DNA from: Trichosphaerium sp. ATCC 40318
Lineage: Eukaryota > Discosea > Flabellinia > Trichosidae
Length of the DNA stretch: 56,927 nucleotides
Reading direction: 5' to 3'
NCBI GenBank assembly: GCA_038496445.1
Contig: JALMLS010000244.1
Span: 1 to 56,927, forward strand
Part shown: positions 45,892-56,927 of the stretch, piece by piece
Layout: the number at the start of each line of letters is the position of its first letter
Position numbering within the stretch: the first letter of the stretch is position 1
Made by a program: the position numbers and the translations under genes
Notes under the pieces: model-generated
Told to the model about the DNA's origin: nothing
Databases searched by the model: none
What the model saw: only the letters and a program-made list of their open reading frames with translations

Positions 45892-46113
45892 ATGGCACCC
45901 AAGACGTACTGTTGGTGCGTTGTATTTGTCGTAGCCTCTGCTGTAGTCACCAACATTATTAATTCACCAAATACGCTTGCTATAACAGAAGCACACCAAG
46001 GGAGCGAATGCAGTGGAGCATTTGAAGTTTTACAGCCTGAATTACTTTACACACATCAACTGTACCATTTGCTTCGCGTCGAGAATGCGGGAGGTTTTTT
46101 TTCACTTATTTAA
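45892..46113 (+). CDS. Small ORF with signal-peptide-like N-terminus
   Basis: The ATG at 45892 gives MAPKTYCWCVVFVVASAVVT, a short basic/hydrophobic leader typical of secretion signals, then about 50 polar residues (ITEAHQGSECSGAFEVLQPE) and TAA after FFSLI. It may be complete (73 aa) or a first exon; no family recognised. Confidence 0.3.
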   Translation: MAPKTYCWCVVFVVASAVVTNIINSPNTLAITEAHQGSECSGAFEVLQPELLYTHQLYHLLRVENAGGFFSLI

Positions 46114-46321
46114 CCACTGGACAATCAATTTACATCGAGATCACATTCGCATCAACACATCGCTCGCATGTTGAGCTTTAATGTAAAATAACGATGTCAC
46201 CTTGGAAATTAACGTTTACGAACAATCTTACAGCAACGTATTTAACCAATCAGAATACGCGTCAGTTGACGTTTCAAAGGTACAAATATCACTCCTTGAT
46301 ACCTTGTAGCGTATTCTAGCT

Positions 46322-46725
46322 ATGGATGCTTCCGCTGTCAACTTTTACATAACCAACGCGTGTGCGATCGGGTTTATTGTCGCCGCGATAAGTTGTCGAT
46401 TTTGAAGATACAAATGTGGAGGTAACCTTTGTTTCGATACAAGTACACCTTTTATGTTTATCGTTAAAATTGGCTTACACCAAGGGTAAAGAGAGAAACA
46501 ATAAAAAAACCGGCTTTGTGGTATGCTCTACAAACCATTGTTGGGTTAACTTGGCATTTTTTTCAGGTCTACACTGGCAATCATAGAAGCAGAAAAGAAT
46601 AGTGTTATCTCCCATGAGCTTCGACATAAGCTTGGACTTCTTCATGCTGCTAGAAATATGTGGTTGAGGGTATTACCAACGCTCTATTACTTTAGTTTAC
46701 AAAAAAACAAAACTGAAAGCGAATA
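46322..46725 (+). CDS. Possible two-exon small gene
   Basis: The second exon, after a TTTTTTTCAG acceptor (about 46565), reads STLAIIEAEKNSVISHELRH and KLGLLHAARNMWLR, a convincing amphipathic helix, and ends KNKTESE. The upstream part that keeps this frame is RVYCRRDKLSILKIQMWR; the ATG at 46322 is in another frame, so the start is unresolved. Confidence 0.25.
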
Positions 46726-47465
46726 AACCATTCTCATTTTATTCTTAAAACAATGTGTCAAAAAAAAAAGGGCAAAATACTTTTTTTATTTTTCTGTTTC
46801 GCCTGATTGCTGCTCGCCATGTTGTTTATACGCTTTGTAGGTTGTTGTTGTTCTTTTATATGAAGTCAACTGAAGTTTACCCTACGTCTGTAACGGAGTA
46901 AAACGTGTACAGCCATATTTGTTATGATAATGTTAACCAAAAAGACTTTCTGTACAGGATATTGATCATTCTTATCAGTCCATCTTCGTACATTAAAAAG
47001 GAATTGAGTTTGTTGAATCTCATCACGGATGACCAAAGAAACAAATTGCATAAAGTACAATTTTTTGAGATTTGAAGTGCATGAGCAATTTTTTCTCCTT
47101 AACTGAAGAGGTACATCAACACTTACAAAACCATGGTTCCCTGCCGGAATTAAAGGCCACAACCCTAACCGCAAGGTAGATTTTGAAGGTGTTGGTGTGT
47201 AGGTAGCGTTGAGAAAACATAGCGGACGTTGGTAATGTCCAAAAAAAAAGCAAATCGTTCATTATTTTTATGTTGTTGTTTATGATTGTTAGGCCTGGTT
47301 TTGCCCAAAGATAGTATAGATGGGTCGGATTAGCGAATACTTGACACCTTGTAATAATGGAGGGTCACTACACTCGCAATGTGGGAAAGCTACAAAGCTT
47401 GGATGCAGCAACATAAAAAAGTACAAAAAATAACAAATGATTGGAAAAACGGTTGGTGTAAATAA

Positions 47466-50400
47466 CTTAACAAGGAGCACCTCCCAAACACACACGTTCA
47501 TACCTATTTGCTTCTATTTTGGACCTTTTGGAGCTTGTACAATATTTTTGAAATACATGAAGTAGATTCTTCATTGTTCTGAAGAAGTATCCTTCAAACT
47601 TATGACGCGCAAGTTGAACACAATCAGCGAAATTAGCTGGTCGTTTTTCGACATTTTTCAATACGAACTTGAGCGACTTAAAGAGCGGACGACTTTGACC
47701 AGATTCGATGCCCTAAACAGTCACGTCACATCAATACTGTCTGGTTATAAAATGATGATGTGTACCTGTATATTCTTCTGGCTTACCGTAAAAAGAGGCA
47801 AGCTCAGAAGGCTTTCCAGCAAACAAAGACTCGAACTTATCACGTGCCCATTGGATACAATGATCAATTTTAGCTGGGAAAGATTTTATAGTACAGAAAG
47901 GTACACCAACCTCTGGTGGATCACGTTGATATTGGTAAACCACAAGAGTCAGAATAAATAGTTTCATATTGCAATTGAAAACAATGCTATTTGTCAATGG
48001 AAAGGAGACCCTTCTCAAATGGGAGGGTGCGTACTGTTTCAGTGAGGTGTGGCATGATTACTTGTACATGAGCCTTAGTTCCAAGAGTACCAGACTCAAG
48101 TAGAGGCTTGAGGTTCGTAATACAACGCTGATCTACATACATACGAGCCTACAATAAACAATAACATAAGTATTCGCTATCGAGTGTTTATAAAGTACAA
48201 ATTACCTGAACATTATCTAATGCATTTATAACAATATCTGTTGATTTGAAGAACGCATTATCATATTTACTCTCGGTCTTTGGTTCTATTCTGTCAAGAT
48301 TTGCATTGACCTTTAGACTTGGATTCATTGCCTTAGCAGCAGCCGCAGCAGTGCTCGATTTTGGAGACTATAATGGGTATTAGAAAGGTATGTAATTAAC
48401 ATATAAATAAGGCGTACTTGGATATCTTTTTCGCGGAATAGAAATTGTCTATTAAGATTTGAAGTTTCAATAAGATCATCATCTGTTAATGTAACTAGAC
48501 CGTTCTCTCCAGCACCAATACCCATCATAGCATAATTCTTCATCATTTCACAACCAATAGCGCCAGCACCAATCTATAAATTGCTTACAACCGACAAAAA
48601 TATAAGAAAAAAATTGGAAAAAAAAAGAGTTCTTAGTACCATAAACACTTTTTGGTTCAACAATTTCTGGTTGACTGTATTACCAATACAAATTATTTGT
48701 GCATCATATCTCGATTTAACAGGTGCATAATCGCTTTTATCTTCTGGTATTTCAGCAGGTAAAAGTTCGGTACAGTCCAAATACAACTAACAAAAAAAGT
48801 AAGAATAAGTAACAAACAGAAGAAAAAACACTACTGCACAAAAACCAACGTACCTATTGCTTCAATGGAGTGAATTTACCGCTGCGCGCTTTAAGAACTT
48901 CTTGACCAACAAATCCACCAAGGAAAGCAGTATTACCAATAATATTACCACGTGCAGTAAAAGAAAGATACTTAATCAATTTTTCATCTAATTTTTCAAC
49001 CTTTGCGGCAGTGCGTGCATTGATCTCAGCGGCCTTGCTTAAAACGGTAGCTGCGTCTGTTTCATTCCGCGGTTGAGGTAGTTCCCTGTTCACATGTTAG
49101 TTACAGATTGAGCTGTAAAACAAACATACATTGTTTGATTGAGTGAAAGCATCTAAAGCCTGGAATGCTATATGAAGTTGTCCTGGAGCTTCCATCTTTG
49201 CCCAATCTGTAGGATCCATCTCTGGTTTTTCAACTGACTCAGATAATGGCAACTAAAAAAGGTACTTAATTCTTTGGACATTGCAGAATAACAGTTTTCT
49301 ACATACGTGATCAACCTTCAATGTATCTTTTACTTGGTTACATAGACCACCTGATTCGTATTTACCAAACTTTGATACATCAGCATCAATAGCAAATGTA
49401 GTAGGTGTAAGAGACTTAATTCTATAAAAAAGGATTAATAGGCACCAACCAATGGCGCAGAAAGATACAAAAAAAAAAAGTACAAACCTGAAAATTATTC
49501 TTCGTCTCATCAAAGTTTAGCCCATCCATACCAACAATCTCAGTTAATTTCACCAAATCACCATCTTCTAGGCCATGCATATGGTTTTCTAGACAAGTAA
49601 CAACAGAATTCTCACCATCCCTAGTCAGTCATTAGCTTCAATAATCAAAAAAAAGACAATTTATTTTCAAAGTTTTCTTCGCACTTTTTTAGTTCACTCA
49701 AGTAGAACGATTTCAACTCCTCACCATCCTTATCATGCACTTCAAATCCTTGACGAGTACTGTCAAATTACCGTGACGATCATGAAGCGCTTACCTTTGC
49801 CGAAATCGCTAAATGCCATAACGAATACACCACGCGTTTCTGCACGTATGAATACAATGTTATTTTTGTGACAATACGCATCAATCTTTTCTGCGACTTC
49901 ATGCGTAGTATCTGTTACAACAACGCACTAATGAAAGCGTTAAATAGTGATGACATTTTCGTTTTTCGTTTAAAATCGTTCTTCAGTTAGAACGTACTTG
50001 GTAGCCAGAGAGAACGTCCAAATTGGAAGCTAGGTCAACGTCTGAGGTATCAACTTTGCAGTATGGATTTAATTCAGCTATTTTAGCGTGGCTGATAGCA
50101 GCGCGATTTTTTCCAATGTCTACAGTGCGCTAAAAATTAGTTGATAGTCTTAATGTGTTATTCAGCTAATTACCTTGCTCGGTGATGAAATATTGCGTGG
50201 AGAGGTCCAGAAGGCTAGCTGGTTTCGTATCATGAATTGGCGAGAGCAACATTTTTTGCTAGAGTGCTGTAAGAATACCAAACACTATAGGAATAACGCG
50301 TGCGCGTAGTAAACGCTTTTAGTTTATAACTTTACCTATTTCTACACCTAAACCGCCTAAACCGCTCAGGAACACGCGTGACTTCGTCATTTTGTTCATT

Positions 50401-50540
50401 GCACGTAACCCCACAACGTATAACTGCCTACTGTAGCGATCAAAGAAATCAGCTGGCTTTGTCTCTTCTGCATTGTCGGTTGATGTCATTGGTTTGTGTG
50501 TCACTTTACGTTTTTTAACGGCCCTTCCTTTAGTTTCCAC
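47466..50540 (-). pseudogene. UBA1: Ubiquitin-activating enzyme E1 (UBA1-type), damaged and C-terminally truncated
   Basis: Exons run in the family order: [211 protein letters not shown] and VPFCTIKSFPAKIDHCIQWA. The ATP site (GAGAIGCE), LNRQFLFR and the catalytic Cys (PFCTIK) survive. Damage: after FTPLKQ, where E1 has Trp, the exon ends in TAG (48854-48856). The block before HDTKPASLLDLS is shortened with a frame problem (50240). The exon holding PFCTIK has no AG acceptor. Reading stops at GGAPC (47466), with no second catalytic-cysteine half-domain, C-terminal adenylation part or ubiquitin-fold domain found further on. Confidence 0.7.
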
Positions 50541-51689
50541 GTTGAAAAATGTTTTTCTGAAGTCACCTCAAAGCCTACTCAGCTCTATTCTCGATGTTTT
50601 GTCAAGTATTCTTAAACGAGGAGAAGGCAAATGGATCGGACCGTTTAAAACCCAACGTACTGTTGTGGACAGCGATTTCCCAATTACAGCAAAGAACTCA
50701 TCCTCTTCCTAACAGTAGACAAACCCCCGTTTATGAAAGTTTGGCAAAAAAAAAAAACTGAGAAAAAGTATGACTTGTGCATCTTTTTTTAACCGAGAAA
50801 AGACTGCAGCAACAACATAGGAGTATTAGCGAAACTCTGAGTTCAGCTTTTATTGCAAAGGTATCCCATTCTACGTGATAAGGGTTTACTGTACCTTGGG
50901 CAGCTCCTGTTGCAGTTTTTTGTCTTTTCTCGTCTACCTGCTAGCCCTAAAGATTGGTCTGTAGCATCACGCATACAAGGTAAGGCGTTCTTATTTACTA
51001 AGCACAGTTTTCTGACTGTTTTTTGCAACGCAGTTGCACCAAGCAATTTTTGGGGATAGGGATAACTATGGACGCGTGTGGAGGGTAGTAACGCTTATTC
51101 ATCTATATTGTTTTTGTTTACCTTTGTGTGCTCTTGGTTTACGCAAAGCGACTGTGAGGCCTCTAACGTCTGTTGTGGGTTTAGTAAGACGTAGATGAAA
51201 TGCAAAATTGCGTCATTTTTACTCTCTCAATTTGAGTTCACCCAGGTAGTGCCGTTAGCCTCCGGAGGGTTTTTTTTGTTTGTTGAAATGTTTACGAAAA
51301 GCATGTAGAAGATGCTACATCAGCGTTAGTGTCAGTTTATTTTTTTGCAATCATGATACGGGGTTAGCCCACTTTATAGTCGCAAACAAAGCGGTTGAAT
51401 CTTTGATTGTGTCCATAGTGTGTATGTGCGCTTCCACATTAAGTTTGTTGAAGTACGTAACGTGCTAATACGTGCTAATACGTGCACAACGGGAATCATG
51501 GAGGCAGAGCCTTAAATGTCGACTTCCACTTGAACGTTTCTGCCTCTGTATGGGCTTTACATGCGTAGAAAAGCAAAGTTCGACTATTTGTATGCGTTTC
51601 AGGAGCGTTGTGAGCGAGAGGCAAAAAAAGCTGAAAAACAATGAATGGGAGTTTTCTTTGTAAACACAACAACTAAATCCACGTCTACA
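50541..51689. other. Intergenic, weak ORFs only
   Basis: Short frames at 50853-51059 (+) and 51465-51695 (-) have no support. ACGTGCTAAT occurs as a short direct repeat at 51461-51482. Upstream of the E1 remnant no ATG-bearing exon could be identified, so its promoter region is unclear. Confidence 0.4.
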
Positions 51690-52064
51690 ATGCACACATA
51701 CATATTATTGCGACACCACGTGTTTTTTAACCATTATTTTTTTTTTTTATTTGGTATTACATTGCTTAGCAGTTCTGTTGACAGACATCCTCTAAGGTCC
51801 AGCAGTTGTCTCCTATACTCTAAAAAACCGCACTATTACACTAATGTTAATATCGTACACTCAGCAGCGCAAGAATACTTTGTAAGCGCTTGTAATTTTC
51901 TCTTTGAGGTTGTTAAACGTTTTTTTACTCCTCTTTACGCGCCTGAACATGTGCCAGCATTCGCTCCTGGTGCTAGTAAGTTAACATGTAAATCATCATT
52001 AATTCGTAGCCGTTTTTATGGTTCCTTTTTTGGGGTGAGCAATAATGAGAGCGCACCTAAGTAA
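51690..52064 (+). CDS. Putative secreted or membrane-anchored small protein
   Basis: The ATG at 51690 gives MHTYILLRHHVFFNHYFFF followed by LFGITLLSSSVDRHP, a signal-like hydrophobic stretch, then about 90 residues including NIVHSAAQEYFVSACNFLFE, VVKRFFTPLYAPEHVPAF and RSRFYGSFFGVSNNE to TAA at 52062. The poly(T)...GCTTAG before SSVDR could instead be an intron end, which would remove the hydrophobic leader. No family recognised. Confidence 0.35.
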   Translation: MHTYILLRHHVFFNHYFFFLFGITLLSSSVDRHPLRSSSCLLYSKKPHYYTNVNIVHSAAQEYFVSACNFLFEVVKRFFTPLYAPEHVPAFAPGASKLTCKSSLIRSRFYGSFFGVSNNESAPK

Positions 52065-52561
52065 AATGCTGCGATCGTCTTGTTAGATGCTATGACTTTG
52101 ACCCAGTGCTTTTTTTTCATCTTGCCTTAATGTACATAAGGACAGCAAGCACGGTACGTTGTTAGGAAGACAAAGTGTCTTGTGCCTCTAGCACAGCCAC
52201 GACAATGAGGTTTGATACAAACTGAAAGTACTTTTAATGTAGCATATAGATACATGTTATTATAAATAATAAGGTTGTAAAATCGAACACATTATCGATA
52301 GAACACAGCAAATTCAGAAGAGAAAAATGAGAAAGTGTAGAAAAAAAAAAAAAAGGGTTTGTGTGTATGTATGTTGCAAGTTTAGTGTTCCGATAACCTG
52401 AGAAACTAAATTCATCACCAACGAGTGCACAGCGTAACTTTGTTGGTTAACTCGAAACGAAGGATACCACCTAATACAATAAGATAATAAGAAAAAAAAA
52501 AAAAAAAAGAAGCTTGCTTAAATCATACTGATATTGCCGCAATGCTACATACATTGTTGTC
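52065..52561. other. Intergenic with poly(A) tracts
   Basis: Contains A-runs at 52339-52354 and 52492-52509 and no open frame of note. Confidence 0.5.
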
Positions 52562-54142
52562 CTACGCCTGCGCTATCTTATACTTCTTTAATCCTCCTTG
52601 CCATTTGACGATACCTTCGTGTAGCTCCATGAGTCTGCAAGCAGGTTTACCAAACTTGCCTCCTACTATGATGTAATGCAATTGATCTCCAGTGTCTCTT
52701 GGATCAATCTTTGGTGTGTGTCCCAATATGGTCGCCTTTTGAGGAGGCACTACACTTAGCCTCACCCAATTATTCCTAATTGGCAAGATTTGAACACAAT
52801 GAACTAATTAAAAAAAAAAAAGGCTGCGTCTTTAGCAAGCACCTCCGTTAGATGGCTGAAGAAGCGTTGTTTGGAGAAACAACGCTTACAGTAATAATAC
52901 CGTGGCAAAGTCTAATACATAGTATAGATGGTCTTGCACATCAGGAACATGAATAATCGTTCTTATACCTTTTTTATGTTTACAAACACGCCTAAAGGAA
53001 AAAAGATTAAAAAATCTGAGATAACAAAAAAAAAAAAAAAAGAAAAGGTTCCAACCTGAGCAGAGTAGCAGCACCCTTGTGTTTGCGCTTCTGTTACTTC
53101 CCAACGTGAATCAACACAACTGAGTGAATACATATATCTCTCTGAGCATAGTTTACAAAGTCGTGGTATGGTAGTCTTTACAAGGTTATCACGTTCACCG
53201 TGCATATCATCGATAAATGGAGAAGAAAAAGGAAAATAAAATCCTAACCTACAAATATGTGTAAACAACAAAGAAAACATGGTTTCTTTACCTCTCTCTG
53301 TCAATGGTATCAGAAACAATTTTTTGCTACTTGTTGTATCTTAATTAATTACCTGAGGCGCTGTATCTATAGCTGTAGGCCCAGATGAATGTCCTAAAAC
53401 GATTTTGAGAAGAGAAACATTCAATGGCTTCAGAAAAGTTTTTCTAAAACTCACCGTTCGTTATGAGTGGTCTTGGTAAAGTTGGAAGGTAAAGCGGATG
53501 GTTCTCTTGATGTTGTTGGTGCCATAGAAGCAGGTAGATTACCAAGTAATGCGGCTTGAAGGGTGAAAATGAGATTATGTTTGAGCTCTTTTTTTTTTTT
53601 TTTTGTTTTTGGCAACGTAACAGTACCAACACCTATTGTTGAGCTTGTTGCTGAGAGACCTTGTTCTACACGCTGAACGAGTGTTCAATTCTGATGCTGC
53701 CAGGTGTACAATCTTATTGTGAAGCGCTTGTAATTGACTATGTAAATCCTGTAAAGCGACATAAGCATGCTTTTGCGAAAAAACGGTGGCAACTTTTTTT
53801 AAACGGAAAAAAAAAACGCACAAGAATGTTTTCTTACGATACCACTAGGTGAGCAGCAGTCACCTCAATAGCACTGACTTTCGCGCTACCAGATTTTAAT
53901 GGTCCAAGAGAGTTTAGAGCTACGCATTCGCCGAAATCCTTGTCTATAAACGTCCAACTGGATTGTTGTGTTTATGCCTAATTTTGGAGCCACCCCTTTT
54001 TTTTTTTTTTGAAATTTTAACGTTACTACACCACTAACAGCCAATCCCATACAGTGCTTTCTAAAAAACAATTCAACGGGTTGTAGTATAAAAAATTGGC
54101 AAAAATAACACGTGTGTTGTTGTGACTAACCTGAATGCCCAT
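52562..54142 (-). CDS. Protein with DUF4062-like domain
   Basis: The ATG at 54142 (MGIQ) splices to DFGECVALNSLGPLKSGSAK, then a coiled-coil exon (DLHSQLQALHNKIVHLAASE), a Ser/Pro linker (GNLPASMAPTTSREPSAL) and an exon reading DDMHGERDNLVKTTIPRL and SCVDSRWEVTEAQTQ. The last two match the DUF4062 signature F-x-D-M-x-x-E-R-D...L...R-W-G-V-T-x-x-E of NWD1, NPHP3 and TEP1-type proteins, where it precedes a NACHT NTPase. Here no NACHT or WD region follows; later exons give KGIRTIIHVPDVQDHLYYVL and GHTPKIDPRDTGDQLHYIIV, ending QA and TAG at 52562. It is either a stand-alone short form or a decayed gene. The family match is strong only over the two motifs. Confidence 0.5.
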
Positions 54143-54475
54143 TTTACTACTAACAAGTGTGACCCTTTCAATTTTCGCTTTTTTTCTTCGTTTGGAGCTA
54201 CAGAAGAAGAAAATGAGTTGGTTTAGACGTTTAACGGACTTAAAGTTAATATCATTCTCTTGAAGCGTAGCAATATATGTAAGGTACTAGTTCCCAATGT
54301 CTGTGTTAATAACATTAGTTTGATAAACCACATAAATCAAATAACGACTTACGAAAAGAACAGTGGATCTCAAGAGTTATAAACGTTTCTTCCTCCACCC
54401 TAACCTACTTGCCAGTGACAGTATGCTGCGATAGCATCGTTCTGCTCAGCAAAAAGCTGCTTTGAGATAAAGAAC

Positions 54476-54506
<31 letters not shown>

Positions 54507-55293
54507 AGGGTTATTTTTGATGGTTGGACAAGCTGAAATGCTTACCACATATATAAGAGTGCTCATATGTTTATCGGCAATAAAGCAACTACAGATAGCA
54601 TGTCAGAATGAGTCATTTAGACGTGTTTGATAGTACCAAGGCTATTAATCTGAATACACACTATAATCTATTAAGGAAAATAAAAAAGGCAAGGGTGTTC
54701 GTTTCAAAATTAGATAGAATTTTTCAATGGTAAAAAAAAAAAAGAAACTCATAACAGCTTTCTACAAACGTGTTTCGAGTCCTTTAAACCTACAAAGGTT
54801 GCGTACAAGCATTGGCGCCTTGTCTTGGTCTATATTTCAAAAGGGTTCTTGCAAAATGGTGATAAGGAACTACGCGTGCGAGGAACCAATCATTGAAATT
54901 GAAAATAACGGCGCTGTATTTTACTTTGATAATACAAGCTTCTAGGTTTTTGTTAGGTTCTATTACGTGCGTTTTACGCTTCATATCTCGTACCATGTCA
55001 GCTACGATAATCTATTGCTAACAACAAGCAATGTTTTAAGTTTTTTCAAAGCGATTTTTCAAAACTCTAAGAGTCAGACATTTCCAAAAAAAAAAAAAAG
55101 ACGTGCTTTTTTTGTTTTTTTGTTTTGCGACCATAAATAAATCTTTGGTACCCGAAAAGCTACTTCATGCGCCACAGGCATTTAGTCACACCAACAAACA
55201 ATTGTACAACAAGAAAAATGGTGCAGGTATTTTTAGACGTGTCAAAATCAAAAAAACAAGTAAATTTCTTAATTTTTCAAAACACAAGCTAAG
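54143..55293. other. Intergenic with A-rich tracts and one weak ORF
   Basis: A-runs at 54478-54504 and 55086-55099. A 72-codon plus frame with a good ATG (54727-54945, MVKKKKKLITAFYKRV...RNYACEEPIIEIENNG) might be a small basic, perhaps organellar, protein; support is composition only. Confidence 0.35.
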
Positions 55294-56601
55294 ATGACCA
55301 CTCGTGATACTTTTCACGCTCAACGTTCACTTCAACAAGTACGTAGTAGTAGTAGTAGTAGTATAGTAATGTTTAGACATTGACACAGGCTATTTTAGAG
55401 TAAGAAGAAAAGGAAACGTAACCGCAGCAGTACCGAAAGCTGCAGGACGCCAAAGCGTCAACGGCCCACTGCAATGTACGACCCCTTTTAATTAATTTTT
55501 TTTTTCAATTATTATTATTTTGCAAAAAAACACTAAATTTTGCGCCTAGATTTTGTATCTCTGACTTTTCAGAGATAGCGTTCTATCTCGCCGTTATAGT
55601 TGACGTAACGCTGGGAACTCCTTTTCCTTACTTGGTCCGTGTTGTTATGCTGATGAAGTTGAAAGAGTGGTTGGACACTGGCGCCTGGAAGTTGTGCATC
55701 AAATTTGTAAACAGACCAGCATTTATTCAAGCTCAGTTTGAAATGCTGGAAGACTTCTTTGGCGCCAAATGCTCACATAGTGAGGCGCTCCAAGCTGTTA
55801 AAAGATTATCTTTTTCCCTTGGTGCAGTAGTGTCACAGCACAGATACAGGACCTTAGAGTGTACGTTTACTTTTTGTTTTTTTTTTTTTTTTTTTTTTCC
55901 AGTCTTTCCTCAAACTAATTATTTGTTAGGTCACAAAATTAACTATATTTACCGTGATGAACAGCTGTACGTACCTTTTTTACTCTTTTAAAACGACAGT
56001 ATTTTTTTTTTTTTTTGTATTTCATTTCCAAAACATCTCCTGTTGTTGCTTGTTTTCTTTTTACCTCTTACTTTGTACGCGCACGCAACGCACTCACAGC
56101 CATTAGGTTTAACCTCAAGAATGCACAATTCCTGACCAGGGAGTTTTGTAGGTCAATTAATTTTGACATTGAGTTTTCGTATAGGTACTTCCTCTTGATG
56201 AGAGAGGTGTGCCAATCGTTTCTGAAGGCTATTATGTGCTTTCAAAAGCACTTGCCAGATGACTTACCATTGCTTTGTGGCTTAGACATTTGCGGGTGGT
56301 ATAGACTATTTATTCACGACTCAAAAATGTGGCATCTGCTGGTCGTTCATATGCTCAACAATCGCAAGCAGCCTACTAAGGTATACTCGCTTTTGCGCCA
56401 AATATCAAACAAACGAGGCGATATGGTTCACGGCCGACGTGAAAATAAACAGGGCCTGCTTAACGATTGTGCTGCGCTGGCATCAATAATGACGTCAAAT
56501 CCTACTGAAGACGTGCAATCCTTAGGTAAGTCTGTTGCTTATTTTACAATCTTTACTTATACACTTGTGTAGCAATTATGGGATGTTTCAATGATAATTG
56601 A
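55294..56601 (+). CDS. HEPN-like family protein, long form, best-preserved copy (copy D)
   Basis: The ATG at 55294 opens MTTRDTFHAQRSLQQ, ending at GTACGTAG, the counterpart of the 8111 start of copy A. Later exons carry LKEWLDTGAWKLCIKFVNRP, AQFEMLEDFFGAKCSHSEAL and KINYIYRDEQL. The large exon (about 56108-56525) gives NLKNAQFLTREFCRSINFDI, SFLKAIMCFQKHLPDDLPLL, GLDICGWYRLFIHDSKMWHL, ISNKRGDMVHGRRENKQG and LLNDCAALASIMTS; a GTAAGT intron leads to a short end (AIMGCFNDN, TGA 56599). RGDMVH fits the HEPN R-x4-H motif, and the surrounding sequence is all helical. No other domain is seen. Use it as the reference for the family. The second exon is basic (KKKRKRNR), possibly a nuclear signal, but its splice frame is not fully settled. 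Confidence 0.68.
55339..55362 (+). repeat. (TAG)n microsatellite in the first intron
   Basis: About six TAG units immediately after the GTACG donor of the HEPN-like gene. Confidence 0.8.
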
Positions 56602-56927
56602 GAGTGTTTTTCAACACACGCATTCTTGTACCCCCCCCCTTTGTATAATTCTATCTTTTTTTTCAAAAAATGTAAACGTTGACACTGAAGGAAAACTAAT
56701 AAATAACAAGTGAAGGCGTATAATTTTTGTAAAGTTTTATTTTTCACAGTGCGCGTGGCTTGTGTAGCGTACCGATAGTTCTTCAAGGTTTAATTAAAAA
56801 TAGAAACAACCAAGCTCATAAACAATGTCACTTGTACGAGAATGGTGTGTTGAAAAACACTCCCTTAGCTAAAACAAAACAAGGTGATTTATTGTACAAA
56901 TTTTCACCTTTTCTTTTTTTTTTTGAC
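56602..56927. other. Window end, no gene seen
   Basis: AT-rich, with a C9 run at 56631-56639 and a T-run near the end; no supported exon. Confidence 0.4.

Noticed and set aside
46866-47174. Minus ORF as the missing C-terminal part of the E1 gene
   Set aside because: Its residues (LGLWPLIPAGNHGFVSVDV...) match no E1 block, and the expected adenylation and ubiquitin-fold motifs are absent.
48854-48856. Idea that TAG is reassigned to an amino acid (TAG stands at the conserved E1 Trp)
   Set aside because: UNC50, the sorting nexin, Rab2 and others end normally at TAG, so the in-frame TAG is better explained as a nonsense change in a decaying gene.

Overview
This window is nuclear DNA from a gene-dense, AT-rich eukaryote, very probably a unicellular one. 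Almost every gene is broken by short introns (about 35-120 nt) with GTACG- or GTAAG-type donors and pyrimidine-TAG/CAG acceptors. The recognisable products are eukaryotic: a Ras GEF, ESCRT-I VPS37, UNC50, a PX-BAR sorting nexin, a Sec1-family protein, Pin1, Rab2, ubiquitin-activating enzyme E1 and a STAT-like factor. TAA, TAG and TGA all serve as ordinary stops. A STAT/CudA-like factor and a RasGEF fit an amoebozoan or an opisthokont relative; I cannot name the organism. Splice positions below were inferred by eye from homology and reading frame.

Layout: 0-1.7 kb, 5' part of a RasGEF (-). 2.1-2.9 kb, ubiquitin-like protein with an N-terminal extension (+). 3.3-3.7 kb, unknown gene (-). 3.8-4.6 kb, VPS37 (+). 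4.8-5.8 kb, F-box plus MORN-variant repeats (-). 6.6-8.1 kb, a HEPN-like gene with a decayed tandem partner (-). 9.1-10.4 kb, UNC50 (+). 10.7-13.8 kb, CBM20-PX-BAR (+). 14.0-14.8 kb, nuclear-type unknown (-). 15.2-17.8 kb, Sec1/SCFD2-like (+). 18.9-19.5 kb, short HEPN-like gene (+). 20.4-20.9 kb, HEPN-like gene (-). 21.2-26.0 kb, three minus-strand genes (C2/coiled-coil/membrane hairpin, Pin1, helical protein). 26.2-28.6 kb, a gene made of about seven copies of a 'WY...GG...SL' repeat (+). 28.7-34.5 kb, gene-poor with small repeats. 35.5-36.7 kb, unknown gene with a duplicated exon (+). 37.1-39.9 kb, STAT/CudA-like factor (+). 40.8-41.3 kb, second short HEPN-like gene (+). 41.6-42.6 kb, Rab2 (-). 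42.6-47.4 kb, gene-poor. 47.5-50.5 kb, damaged E1 gene (-). 52.6-54.1 kb, DUF4062-like gene (-). 55.3-56.6 kb, full-length HEPN-like gene (+).

Functionally the conserved genes lean to membrane traffic (VPS37, UNC50, sorting nexin, Sec1-like, Rab2, C2 membrane protein) and the ubiquitin system (ubiquitin-like protein, E1 remnant, F-box protein), but nothing indicates co-regulation. The most unusual content is a dispersed family of six HEPN-like genes, long and short forms on both strands, with an R-x4-H motif conserved in five of six. The repeat gene whose introns lie at one position and one phase in every repeat, the CBM20-PX-BAR fusion, the degenerate E1 and the non-canonical splice junctions are the next most notable.
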